Below are positions 8,942 through 16,643 of a stretch of DNA of 64,000 nucleotides, piece by piece. Position 1 is the stretch's first letter. Each line of letters opens with the position of its first letter. A program made the position numbers and the translations under genes. This stretch comes from an uncultured Eubacteriales bacterium (GTDB taxonomy: Bacteria > Bacillota > Clostridia > Lachnospirales > Lachnospiraceae): positions 46,290 through 110,289 of the forward strand of contig CASDVE010000008.1 of assembly GCA_949284175.1 (NCBI GenBank). Reading direction: 5' to 3'. Under the pieces are notes generated by a model. The model was not told the DNA's origin and made no database searches. It saw only the letters and a program-made list of their open reading frames with translations.

Positions 8942-9964
8942 ATGAGCATAGGACAATATATAGAACAATTGATGGAAGAAATCAAAGATTTTGAAGAACA
9001 AGATAAAAAACAAATCAAAGAATATTTTGAAGAAATGATTTACGATAGAATGGAAGATGGAGAATCCCTATCAGATATTCTTAACACCCTTGGTTCTCCA
9101 AAAGAAGTGAGTTATAAACTAAAAATGGAATATGAAGTGCATATGGAAAAAAAACAAAAAATACCACATATAAGCCTAGACAAAAAAACTTCTATTGCTT
9201 CTCTTCTAAAAAAAGAAGAACCTATTTCTTCCATCCAACAACTCCCGACTTCCATTTTTGTTCAATCAGAAAACGTAAAAATTATAGTTTTACGAGAAGA
9301 TATTCCATATCCACAAGTTGAATTTGAATCAAGAGAGGAAATTGATCTACTTTCCGTCACAGAGGAAGATGGATATTTTAAAGTCATTCATAAAATTAAA
9401 AAATTATGGTTTCTTGGTCTTTTAGGCTTTCATAGAACCAAAGATCTCATAATCCATATTCCAACTACATTTCATGGTGCATTAACACTAATCAGCTGTA
9501 ATACCCCTATCCATTTACAAAACTTTGATTCCCTTACCGAATTAAACTGTAATACGAGCAATTCTAAAATTAGCCTTGAACATATTCATGCAGACCATTT
9601 CCTCCTCCATACCTCCAATTCCTCTATTAAAGTGGAGGATATTGCTGGTGGAGATGTCCACGCAAAAACTTCTAACGCTAAAATTCTATTGAATAAAGCT
9701 ACTTTTTCTAATTCCATTGATTTAACTACTTCCAATGCCCCAATTGAAGTTCATGAACTTTGCGGTACTTTTATTAAACTTCGTACAAGTAACGCTTCTA
9801 TTAAAGGGAGCATTTGCGGTAGCATTGTGGATTATAATATTACAAGCAGTACAAGCAACGCCTCTAGCACATTGCCAACCCATATGAACACAGGAAAAGA
9901 CAAAGAGTTAACAGCTAAGACAAGTAATGCCAAAATTCATCTTACCTTTGAACAAGATCGATAG
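8942..9964 (+). CDS. HAAS (DUF1700) - DUF4097 beta-helix protein
   Basis: A 340-residue protein. Residues 1-60 are a HAAS/DUF1700 helical domain (DGESLSDILNTLGSPKEVSY). After a linker, residues ~100-335 form a DUF4097 beta-helix with a recurrent TSNA/TSNS turn seen at least seven times at roughly 17-20 residue spacing. There is no signal peptide and no clear membrane segment, so it is probably cytoplasmic or membrane-associated through partners. It is cotranscribed with PadR, and the pair looks like a sensor/regulator module. What the beta-helix senses is unknown. Confidence 0.88.
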   Translation: MSIGQYIEQLMEEIKDFEEQDKKQIKEYFEEMIYDRMEDGESLSDILNTLGSPKEVSYKLKMEYEVHMEKKQKIPHISLDKKTSIASLLKKEEPISSIQQLPTSIFVQSENVKIIVLREDIPYPQVEFESREEIDLLSVTEEDGYFKVIHKIKKLWFLGLLGFHRTKDLIIHIPTTFHGALTLISCNTPIHLQNFDSLTELNCNTSNSKISLEHIHADHFLLHTSNSSIKVEDIAGGDVHAKTSNAKILLNKATFSNSIDLTTSNAPIEVHELCGTFIKLRTSNASIKGSICGSIVDYNITSSTSNASSTLPTHMNTGKDKELTAKTSNAKIHLTFEQDR

Positions 9965-9973
9965 TTGATAGAA

Positions 9974-10035
9974 CAAAGTGTGCATTGCACAACACTCTTC
10001 ACTATTTTATATTACTTTTATCAATGCACACTTTG
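9974..10035. repeat. 14-bp perfect inverted repeat with 34-nt loop
   Basis: CAAAGTGTGCATTG (9974-9987) and its exact complement (10022-10035) lie just after the DUF4097 stop. It could be a terminator without a T run or the edge of a small mobile repeat. The CACACTTTG word recurs in the dispersed repeat at 14655. Confidence 0.6.
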
Positions 10036-10150
10036 CCACGCGCGAGCAGTTTGCGAAGCAAAATTATCCTCTTTGCGAGCTGCGCATCGTTCGCACGTAG
10101 TGCTTTTTTATGTTATAGGATGACTTGCTTTGCGAGGAATTCTATAATAT
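10036..10150 (+). repeat. Dispersed intergenic repeat, divergent copy (E)
   Basis: The segment CTTTGCGAGCTGCGCATCGTTCGCACG with its flanks aligns with the copy at 45774 (CTTTGCGAACTTCTCACGTTCGCGGGC). It is richer in GC than its surroundings. The end (TTGCGAGGAATTCTATAATAT, about 10132-10150) closely resembles 55443-55464. Both precede a terminator hairpin. Confidence 0.5.
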
Positions 10151-10195
10151 AAAAAAGGAGATAGACTCTATTCTTAAAGTCTATCTCCTTTTTCT
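10151..10195. terminator. Bidirectional terminator between convergent genes
   Basis: A 14-bp stem AAGGAGATAGACTc / gTCTATCTCCTT with flanking A and T runs separates the plus-strand DUF4097 gene from the minus-strand M20 gene. Confidence 0.85.
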
Positions 10196-10248
10196 TTGCT
10201 TATTATAGTAATAAACAAACGATAACATAATAAGTGTGCGTTTTATTA

Positions 10249-11418
10249 TTATGCGTTTAAGAAATTTAAAACTGCTTGTACTTCTGTTTTTACTCCGGCT
10301 TCCATCGCCTCTTCTTTAATCATGAATTTAGGGTGATGGTTAGCAAAACCACAGCCTTCTTCTGCTGTACCACCTCCGAGAATTACAAAACATTCTGGTG
10401 CAATTGTTTGGTAATAAGAGAAATCTTCACTGGCACTTGTCATAGGTGCTACATGTACCAATTCTTCTCCTAATACTTCTTTTGCACTTTCCATAACAAG
10501 ACTTGATAAATCAGCATCATTGATAACTGCCATATAAGATTTTATATAATCTAAATCATAAGTAGCCCCATATGTCTTGCATACGTTATCAATAATATCT
10601 TTTACTCTTTGTTCTATCTTATTGCGAGTTTCTTCATTCACTGTACGAATGGAAGCACTCATATAGGCTTTGTCAGGGATAATATTTGGTGCATCTCCTG
10701 CCTTAAATTCTCCCACAGAAATAACAGCAAGTTCTCCCGGTGTCACATAGCGAGAAACTACGGTTTGAAGCTGATTGATAATCTGTGTTCCTACAATAAT
10801 TGGATCGACTCCATTTTGAGGCATAGAACCATGACTTCCTTTTCCTTGAATATTTAAGAAAAATCCATCCGCTGCTGTTGTAGCCGCCCCTTCTTTATGA
10901 ATATGAATACTTCCTGCCTCTAAGTTTGGAATAATATGAAGTCCTACTACCGCATCCACATCATTTAACACACCAGTTTCAATAATTTGTGTCGCTCCAC
11001 CTGGTGCTTTTTCTTCTGCGTGTTGGAAAATCAATTTTACAGTTCCATGCAACTCATCTTTCATTTCAGATAATACTTTAGCCGTTGCTAAAAGCATCGC
11101 TGTATGAGTATCATGTCCACAAGTATGTGCAACATTGTCTACTTTTGAACGGAAAGGTAAATCCCCTTCTTCTTGCATAGGAAGAGCGTCCATATCCGCA
11201 CGAAGTAAAATGGTCTTCCCTTCCTTTGCCCCTTTAATAATTCCTAATACACTGGTTCCTACTGGTTTTTCTATTTCAATATTTCCAAAAGAACGTAGTT
11301 TTTCTTCTACAAAAGCTGATGTTTTAAATTCTTCGAAGGAAAGCTCTGGATTCTCATGGATATGTCTTCTCCATTCTATCATTTCCTGAACAGGAATCTT
11401 GTTAAACCATTCTTTCAT
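10249..11418 (-). CDS. M20D amidohydrolase (N-acyl-amino-acid / hippurate hydrolase type)
   Basis: A 389-residue cytosolic metallohydrolase of family M20 subfamily D. It has the dinuclear metal motifs HTCGHDTHTAM (about residues 98-108), FQHAEEKAPGG (about 131-141) and HIIPNLEAG (about 160-168), and a C-terminal SEDFSYY segment. Such enzymes cleave N-acyl or N-benzoyl amino acids or amino-acid conjugates. It lies 69 bp downstream of an MFS transporter on the same strand, so it probably acts on the imported substrate. Substrate is not deducible. Confidence 0.92.
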   Translation of the reverse strand: MKEWFNKIPVQEMIEWRRHIHENPELSFEEFKTSAFVEEKLRSFGNIEIEKPVGTSVLGIIKGAKEGKTILLRADMDALPMQEEGDLPFRSKVDNVAHTCGHDTHTAMLLATAKVLSEMKDELHGTVKLIFQHAEEKAPGGATQIIETGVLNDVDAVVGLHIIPNLEAGSIHIHKEGAATTAADGFFLNIQGKGSHGSMPQNGVDPIIVGTQIINQLQTVVSRYVTPGELAVISVGEFKAGDAPNIIPDKAYMSASIRTVNEETRNKIEQRVKDIIDNVCKTYGATYDLDYIKSYMAVINDADLSSLVMESAKEVLGEELVHVAPMTSASEDFSYYQTIAPECFVILGGGTAEEGCGFANHHPKFMIKEEAMEAGVKTEVQAVLNFLNA

Positions 11419-11487
11419 CTGTCATGCCTCCTATTTTTTATTTTATTTTCAAGGCGAAAGTTTCTTCCTTCGTCATTTCCGATCTTT

Positions 11488-12672
11488 TTAATTTTCTTGT
11501 GGTTTTTTTACTAATAATGCCGCAACTCCTGAAATTACCATACAAATAGCAAGTCCAATAAAGGAATTTAAGTAACTATCCTCTTTTGCTAAAGCACTTA
11601 CAAGCTGTGGAGAGATGATACCTCCAATAAATGCTCCAATGTTTAATACTGCAAAAGAAGAACCGATAATCTTTCTTGGAACTAATTGATATGGAACTGC
11701 TAACAATCCTGAGAATGCGATCATCATAAGGAAATTAGCAACATATAAAGCAACGATTGCTACCTGATAAGCTGGTGCAATAATAAATACAATCACACAA
11801 ATTGCTGTTAAAATAGAAGCTACAAAAATGAACTGTAATTCTTTTCCGCTAAAGAATTTTGTAATAATTGGGCCACCTGCCGCCATGGCAATTGTCATAA
11901 CAACATAAAATCCTACCATGATTTTAGAAAGTCCAGCAGAATCATTCACTCCAAAGTTTACACGTAATACATTTGGAAGCCAGAATAACATGGCAACTCC
12001 AACTAAGTTACTAAATAAAACAGAAATTGCTAATAAAATTGTATTTTTATTTTTCCAAGCGTCAAAGAAACCAACTTTTTCAGTAGCTACTTGTGCTTGT
12101 ACTTTTTCTACTTTCTTTTCTTTTAAGAAGAAGATAACAGCAAGAAGAGCAACTAAATAACCTGCTGATAGGAAGTAATACGCATGGTGCCAGTTAGAAT
12201 GAATCATTTTTTCTCCAACTGTACTAGCTAAAATACCACCGATACCTGCTGTTGCTACAACGAATGATTGTACTTTTGCACATTGATCGCTTGCATAGTT
12301 ATCACTGATGATCTTTGGTGCACCGTTTGTATAACCCGCTTGACCAAATCCAACCATAAATCTTAAGAATAAAATAGCAAATAAGCTACTTACATTTCCA
12401 AAGAGGAAAGAAAATACCATAAGAATTGTTAAAGAAACGATAACAAATTTCTTATATCCAAAACGGTCAACGAGCCAACCACCTGGAATGGTAACTAAAA
12501 TAAAACTAATATAAAAGACGGAAGATAAGTTCCCCATCTGTTCTTTCGTAAATCCATAGGTGCTGATCAAATTATCCGCAGTAAATCCGATCATACTTTT
12601 ATCAAGATTTGCAAAAATTCCTATGAAGAATACAACTATAAATACGATCCATTGATTTTTTGTAAATTTCAT
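11488..12672 (-). CDS. MFS transporter (12 TM)
   Basis: A 394-residue major facilitator with about twelve helices and the loop 2-3 signature GWLVDRFGYKK near residue 63. The N-terminal phrase FANLDKSMIGF resembles anion:cation or sugar-acid symporters. It is cotranscribed with the M20 amidohydrolase, suggesting import of an N-acylated compound. A long 5' leader of about 430 nt separates it from a MerR-type promoter just beyond the adjacent merR gene. Confidence 0.88.
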   Translation of the reverse strand: MKFTKNQWIVFIVVFFIGIFANLDKSMIGFTADNLISTYGFTKEQMGNLSSVFYISFILVTIPGGWLVDRFGYKKFVIVSLTILMVFSFLFGNVSSLFAILFLRFMVGFGQAGYTNGAPKIISDNYASDQCAKVQSFVVATAGIGGILASTVGEKMIHSNWHHAYYFLSAGYLVALLAVIFFLKEKKVEKVQAQVATEKVGFFDAWKNKNTILLAISVLFSNLVGVAMLFWLPNVLRVNFGVNDSAGLSKIMVGFYVVMTIAMAAGGPIITKFFSGKELQFIFVASILTAICVIVFIIAPAYQVAIVALYVANFLMMIAFSGLLAVPYQLVPRKIIGSSFAVLNIGAFIGGIISPQLVSALAKEDSYLNSFIGLAICMVISGVAALLVKKPQEN

Positions 12673-13105
12673 ATGTCTATCATCCTATTCCTTATTAAAT
12701 TTTTATAATCCTCCTATAAAAAAGCCATGTGTATATTGTTAATCCAATATCAATGACCTCAATAGAAGATCGCCAATAATTTTTGAATACAGAGCGTATC
12801 TCTGTTCCATTGTTCCTTTATCAAAGCTCTATCCTCAAAAATTATTACAGGTCTTATACTCCACAAATATTTTAAAGTATCATTTCTTCTTCCATCATAG
12901 AAACGGTTCCTCTTGTGTTAAAGATATAACATTCTATTTTGGGCGAACAAAAAGGAAAGTATTTTTTCTTCCCTGTTATATTTCAAATATCTGTGTTCCT
13001 TACCTGCTAGATGCTAACTGGACATCTGTCCATAAGATTTTTTTGACAACTCATGCCAAACTTTTCGTATCACCTTCTAACTCTTTTTATTGGAACATCG
13101 AAATG
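12673..13105 (-). other. Long structured 5' leader of the MFS-M20 operon
   Basis: A gene-free stretch transcribed from the promoter at 13106-13136. It contains a 12-bp perfect inverted repeat, AATAATTTTTGA and its complement (12775-12846), with further pairing inside (ATAGAGC with GCTCT). No T run follows, so it is not a classical terminator. I found no T-box GGGTGG motif and no riboswitch class I recognise. Only mini-ORFs under 12 codons are present. Confidence 0.45.
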
Positions 13106-13136
13106 ATGATAAACCCTAAAGGTAGTTTAGAGTCAA
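13106..13136 (-). promoter_or_regulatory. MerR-type promoter with 19-bp spacer
   Basis: On the minus strand TTGACT (13131-13136), a 19-bp spacer holding the imperfect dyad CTAAACTACCTTTAGGG, and TATCAT (13106-13111). The over-long spacer with a central dyad is the classic MerR-activated arrangement. It starts 8 bp after the merR stop and points at the MFS-M20 operon. Confidence 0.8.
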
Positions 13137-13143
13137 TACCTTT

Positions 13144-13956
13144 TTAAATTTTTTTATAAGGAACCCATACAAGATGAGAAATAAAATAACTTTCTTCATC
13201 TTGCCATCTTGCCAATAATACCCTTGATACACTTTCTCCATCAATGACTAAATGATTTTCCTTTGCAAAATTTAATAACATTTTTACTGTTTCTTGAAAA
13301 TCAATATTCGCTTTTGCCTCATAATAAAAGATAATGGCAGGACAACTTTTATAAAACTTCACGACCTCGCTCTCTTTGATCTCTAAAAACTCCGCTGTCT
13401 TCTTATCGATACAAAATCCAAAATCAAACTCATTTTCTCCATGAATTAAATGTTCTAAAGAAACGGAACCAGACATAAAAGTAAGATCAGAGTATTTTAA
13501 CCATTTCATCAGTTCATTTTGTACTTCTTCCTCTTGAATCAACTCATGGTTTTTTTGATAATTCATTCGATACAAAGCAGGACGATATCCTAAAAAACAC
13601 CCTTGTTTTGCATTTTGTGCTTGTCGCATACAACTAAGATTGGCATGGATACTATCTAATTTTAACTGTGTATAAAATGCTTCTCTTAAAATCCTCTTCT
13701 CCTTTTCCCTTAATGACTCCTCCATCTCTGGTATGGATTCTGTCTTCATAATGTCTCCGATTTCATGTAGCGTATAGCCAAATTTTTGTAATCTTTGTAA
13801 ACTCATTAAATAATTGATCTGGATAATATCATAAAAACGATACCTCGACTCCTCCTCTTTATAAGGCTTAATCAATCCTTTTTTTTCATAGTTTCGAATC
13901 GTTTCCGAGCTAATTCCTAACATTTTTGCAATCTCGCCAATTTTATATGTTTTCAT
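13144..13956 (-). CDS. MerR-family regulator with C-terminal effector domain
   Basis: A 270-residue regulator. The N-terminal MerR HTH (KIGEIAKMLGISSETIRNYEKKGLI) is followed by a coiled coil to about residue 110 and a C-terminal GyrI/BmrR-like effector-binding domain that probably binds an organic ligand. The start at ATG 13956 has GGAGGAAACGG; the longer frame to 13986 has no site. It lies upstream of the MFS-M20 operon, whose promoter has MerR-type geometry, so it is likely the activator. No metal-binding Cys set of the MerR/ZntR type is evident. Confidence 0.88.
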   Translation of the reverse strand: MKTYKIGEIAKMLGISSETIRNYEKKGLIKPYKEEESRYRFYDIIQINYLMSLQRLQKFGYTLHEIGDIMKTESIPEMEESLREKEKRILREAFYTQLKLDSIHANLSCMRQAQNAKQGCFLGYRPALYRMNYQKNHELIQEEEVQNELMKWLKYSDLTFMSGSVSLEHLIHGENEFDFGFCIDKKTAEFLEIKESEVVKFYKSCPAIIFYYEAKANIDFQETVKMLLNFAKENHLVIDGESVSRVLLARWQDEESYFISHLVWVPYKKI

Positions 13957-14262
13957 CCGTTTCCTCCAACTTTCTTCTTTCACCACTTACCATCTTTATA
14001 TATTATTTTATATCAATTTTATTTTTTCAATCAACCAAATTCTATCCATCTATGATTCCATGAATCAACGACTCTCAATCATATATTATATAGAATTATG
14101 GGCATAAAAAAAGATCAGATATCAAAAAATATCTAATCTTTTGGAATGTTTCATATTGATAAACAATTGCTACAAATTCATAAAAGTCTTTTTTCATGAC
14201 TAGTTACTTTTGCTAAAAAAATAGAAACTCTAGTATAACTAAAGTTTCTAAAAAACAAAAAG
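13957..14262. other. Gene-free gap upstream of merR
   Basis: AT-rich spacer. It holds the terminator at 14106-14143 and a possible weak merR promoter (TTGATT-16-TATAAA on the minus strand near 14000-14030). Nothing else was seen. Confidence 0.4.
14106..14143 (-). terminator. Terminator of the tRNA-Gly transcript
   Basis: Stem AGATTAGATAT / ATATCTGATCT (one mismatch) on the minus strand followed by TTTTTTT. It ends the transcript carrying the two glycine tRNAs. Confidence 0.75.
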
Positions 14263-14334
14263 AGCACGAGACGGGATTCGAACCCGCGACCCTCGCCTTG
14301 GCAAGGCGATACTCCACCACTGAGCCACTCGTGC
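14263..14334 (-). tRNA. tRNA-Gly (anticodon GCC)
   Basis: A complete cloverleaf on the minus strand. It has a 7-bp acceptor GCACGAG/CTCGTGC, anticodon loop TTGCCAA between TCGCC and GGCGA, and T loop TTCGAAT. CCA is not encoded. It is separated by 4 bp from tRNA-Gly(TCC). Confidence 0.96.
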
Positions 14335-14338
14335 AAAG

Positions 14339-14409
14339 AGCGGGTGATGGGAATCGAACCCACGTATCCAGCTTGGAAGGCTGGTGTTCTACCATTGAAC
14401 TACACCCGC
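14339..14409 (-). tRNA. tRNA-Gly (anticodon TCC)
   Basis: Cloverleaf with acceptor GCGGGTG/CACCCGC, anticodon loop CTTCCAA between CCAGC and GCTGG, and T loop TTCGATT. CCA is not encoded. It is the first gene of a two-tRNA transcript. Confidence 0.96.
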
Positions 14410-14447
14410 ATATTCAATTTTAATTTGTGTCGTTTTAACACTCATTC

Positions 14448-14476
14448 ATTCTACATTATTTCTTTTATTTTGTCAA
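14448..14476 (-). promoter_or_regulatory. Promoter of the tRNA-Gly pair
   Basis: TTGACA (14471-14476), a 17-bp spacer and TAGAAT (14448-14453) on the minus strand, about 39 bp upstream of tRNA-Gly(TCC). Confidence 0.8.
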
Positions 14477-14632
14477 GAACTTTTTTCTTGAATCTTCTCT
14501 GAAATAACGATATTTGGTTTACAGATTTGCTCTGTTCCCTTTCAACGTATTATACTATATCATACTTTTTTGTCTTTGACAAGAGTTTTTTTAAATTTTT
14601 TGTCTTTTCCAACTCCATATATTTTCTTGAAA

Positions 14633-14740
14633 TTCATGAAAACGATAAGAAGCACACTTTGTGAACGTTTCACATTCGCATACAGTCGCCATATATGAGC
14701 ATATATGCTCTCCCCTGGCTCGTTGTTTTTTCGTAAATAG
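14633..14740 (+). repeat. Dispersed intergenic repeat copy A
   Basis: It starts TTCATGAAAACGATAAGAAG and ends near CTCGTTGTTTTTTCGTAAATAG. It aligns end to end with copy B (45750-45855), with matching blocks ACGAT.AGAAGCAC, CTTTG.GAAC, TCAC.TTCGC, CAGTCG and GACTCGTTG or GGCTCGTTG. It contains an inner dyad GAGCATATATGCTC. It lies between tRNA-Phe and the tRNA-Gly promoter. Confidence 0.75.
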
Positions 14741-14745
14741 AAAAA

Positions 14746-14818
<73 letters not shown>

Positions 14819-14820
14819 AA

Positions 14821-14876
14821 ACTGTCTAAAAGTGTTAGACAGTTTGAATTATAGCGTATTCTTATATAAATGTCAA
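14821..14876 (-). promoter_or_regulatory. tRNA-Phe promoter and leader hairpin
   Basis: TTGACA (14871-14876), a 17-bp spacer and TATAAT (14848-14853) are fully consensus. The short leader then folds into a hairpin with stem ACTGTCTAA/TTAGACAGT (14821-14843) that ends three bases before the mature 5' end. Confidence 0.85.
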
Positions 14877-14956
14877 TATATTAACAGAACTTTTCCATAA
14901 TCATGATATAAATCATTGTATTTTTCTGGATATTTTATTCATTATAATATTTTTTA

Positions 14957-16321
14957 TTACCGTTTTTCCTGTTCTGCTTGAGTTTCTTCAGAAGTTTCTA
15001 CATTTTTTAATTTTTCCACTAAAACTTCCTCAATCTTTGGTCCACGCATCTTCGTCACGCGGAATTTCAATCCATAGGCAATGACAATGGCACAGCTTCC
15101 ATTTCTTGGTATCATGTTGAGCTGATGATAAATAAGACCTGCTACCGTTTCATATTCCATCACTTCTGGAATCTTTACCTGCATTTCTTCTTCTAGCTTA
15201 TTTAACATCATACTTCCTTTGACTCGCCAAATATTCTCATTGACTCGCTCAAATTCTGGTCGTTCTGCTTTATCAAACTCATCGTAGATCTTACCGACGA
15301 TTTCTTCTAACAAGTCTTCTAATGTCACAAGACCGGATACTTGACCATATTCATCTACCACAATAGCGATATGCTCTTTTCTCCTTTGCATTTCCTCAAA
15401 TAGTGCATCTGCCTTTAAAGAATCTGGCACAAAGTATGGCTGTTTTAATAACTTCTGCCATGGTTTTCTCGCCTGTTCTTCTTTGCTTTCGTTTAGTAAG
15501 AATGTCTTTGCATTTAAAATACCAACAATGTCATCTTCATCTTCTCCATAAACAGGCACCCTTGAAAAACCAGTTTCTGAAAATATATTTTTAATCTCCT
15601 CTGCATTCTCCTCATCAGAAATCATTGTAATATCCGATTTTCTTGTCATAATGGTATCAATATCTATATCATCAAATCGAAATACATTTTGAATCCACTC
15701 TTCTTCTGTTTCATCAATGGTTCCTTTTTGACTTCCCAATTCCACCATCATACGGATCTCTTCTTCTGTGACATTCTCTTCTTCTGCCTCCGTATGCAGT
15801 CTTAAAATTCTAAGCACTGCATTGGTTGATAATGATAAAAACCATACAACAGGTCGCATCACAGTGGCAATCATAGAAACTGGTGTACACGCTATCTTTG
15901 CAAAAAGATATGGCTTTTGCATGGCAATTCTCTTTGGCACCAGCTCCCCTAAAATCAATGTAAAATATGCTAAAATAATCGTAACAGCCACCATAGAAAG
16001 TGTTGCTAATATTTTTACAGGAATGGCGTGAAATCCAAGGACATTTGTCACCCAGTTCACAATATAACCTGAGAAGTTCTCAGCAGCAAAAGCACTACCT
16101 AAAAATCCCGCTAATGTAATACCAATCTGAATGGTGGATAAAAAAGCGGCTGGTTGTTCCACTAATTTTAGAAGTTTTCCTGCCTTTTTATCTCCTTCTT
16201 CTTGCATTTTTCTCAGTTTTCCAGAGTTTAAAGACAAAAGTGCAATCTCTGTTCCTGCAAAGAACGCATTTAATAAAATCAATATAATCTGTATCAATAT
16301 TTGTTGCGGAATCGAGTCCAT
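14957..16321 (-). CDS. CNNM/CorC (HlyC-type) membrane protein with CBS pair
   Basis: A 454-residue protein. It has an N-terminal CNNM transmembrane domain (about residues 1-190, four helices, with the motif FFAGTEIALLS), tandem CBS domains (about 205-330, including VDEYGQVSGLVTLEDLLEEI) and a C-terminal CorC_HlyC domain (about 345-430). Homologues (MpfA/YhdP, PaeA) are implicated in Mg2+ or cation efflux; older labels call them hemolysins. The start at ATG 16321 is chosen for its AAGGAGAAAAG site. It may be governed by the leader ORF and terminator upstream (16421-16643). Confidence 0.92.
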   Translation of the reverse strand: MDSIPQQILIQIILILLNAFFAGTEIALLSLNSGKLRKMQEEGDKKAGKLLKLVEQPAAFLSTIQIGITLAGFLGSAFAAENFSGYIVNWVTNVLGFHAIPVKILATLSMVAVTIILAYFTLILGELVPKRIAMQKPYLFAKIACTPVSMIATVMRPVVWFLSLSTNAVLRILRLHTEAEEENVTEEEIRMMVELGSQKGTIDETEEEWIQNVFRFDDIDIDTIMTRKSDITMISDEENAEEIKNIFSETGFSRVPVYGEDEDDIVGILNAKTFLLNESKEEQARKPWQKLLKQPYFVPDSLKADALFEEMQRRKEHIAIVVDEYGQVSGLVTLEDLLEEIVGKIYDEFDKAERPEFERVNENIWRVKGSMMLNKLEEEMQVKIPEVMEYETVAGLIYHQLNMIPRNGSCAIVIAYGLKFRVTKMRGPKIEEVLVEKLKNVETSEETQAEQEKR

Positions 16322-16420
16322 ATTTTCTTTTCTCCTTTTTGTTACATTATTCAAAGTATGTTAAGTATTTTTTTCCTAATTTCTTTTTTAATCATTATAA
16401 CCAATTTCTTCTTACTTTCA

Positions 16421-16561
16421 TCACCATCGTTTTCTTTGATAGAAACACAAAAAGGCATAGTTCACCCTTGCCCATGTAAATGCAAAGGGTAAACCATGCC
16501 AATTCTTTTTTATCGTAATTATGAAATTGTTCCCGGCAGTTTCACTGTCAGAATTATCCAT
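16421..16561 (-). CDS. 46-residue leader-type small ORF overlapping a terminator
   Basis: The ATG at 16561 is preceded by AGAGGAG at 6-nt spacing. The ORF has 46 codons and ends TGA at 16421-16423. The product has a polar start (MDNSDSETAGNN) and an aromatic second half (KKNWHGLPFAFTW) with a basic tail. It follows a near-consensus promoter (16616-16643). The second half of the ORF lies exactly on the terminator hairpin, so translation could prevent terminator folding. The CNNM-family gene begins 99 bp downstream on the same strand. I do not recognise a family. It may be a regulatory leader peptide or the decayed start of a larger gene. Confidence 0.5.
   Translation of the reverse strand: MDNSDSETAGNNFIITIKKNWHGLPFAFTWARVNYAFLCFYQRKRW
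16446..16500 (-). terminator. Strong intrinsic terminator inside the leader ORF
   Basis: On the minus strand an 18-bp stem (GGCATGGTTTACCCTTTGC with GCAAGGGTGAACTATGCC, allowing wobbles) has a 10-nt loop and is followed by TTTTTG. It sits between the leader promoter and the CNNM-family gene. Confidence 0.8.
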
Positions 16562-16615
16562 TTTATTCTCCTCTAAAAAATATAGTCGTATTTATTTTGT
16601 TCGTATATAAGTCAA

Positions 16616-16643
16616 ATTATAACAAGTTTTATTACTTTGTCAA
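16616..16643 (-). promoter_or_regulatory. Consensus promoter of the leader ORF
   Basis: TTGACA (16638-16643), a 16-bp spacer and TATAAT (16616-16621) on the minus strand. Confidence 0.8.

Noticed and set aside
12673..13105. T-box or known riboswitch in the MFS-M20 leader
   Set aside because: No GGGTGG T-box motif or recognised riboswitch core was seen; only a simple inverted repeat is supported.
14178..14395. ORFs of about 60 codons over the tRNA-Gly pair
   Set aside because: They lie across two convincing tRNA genes and have no homology signal; these are chance open frames.
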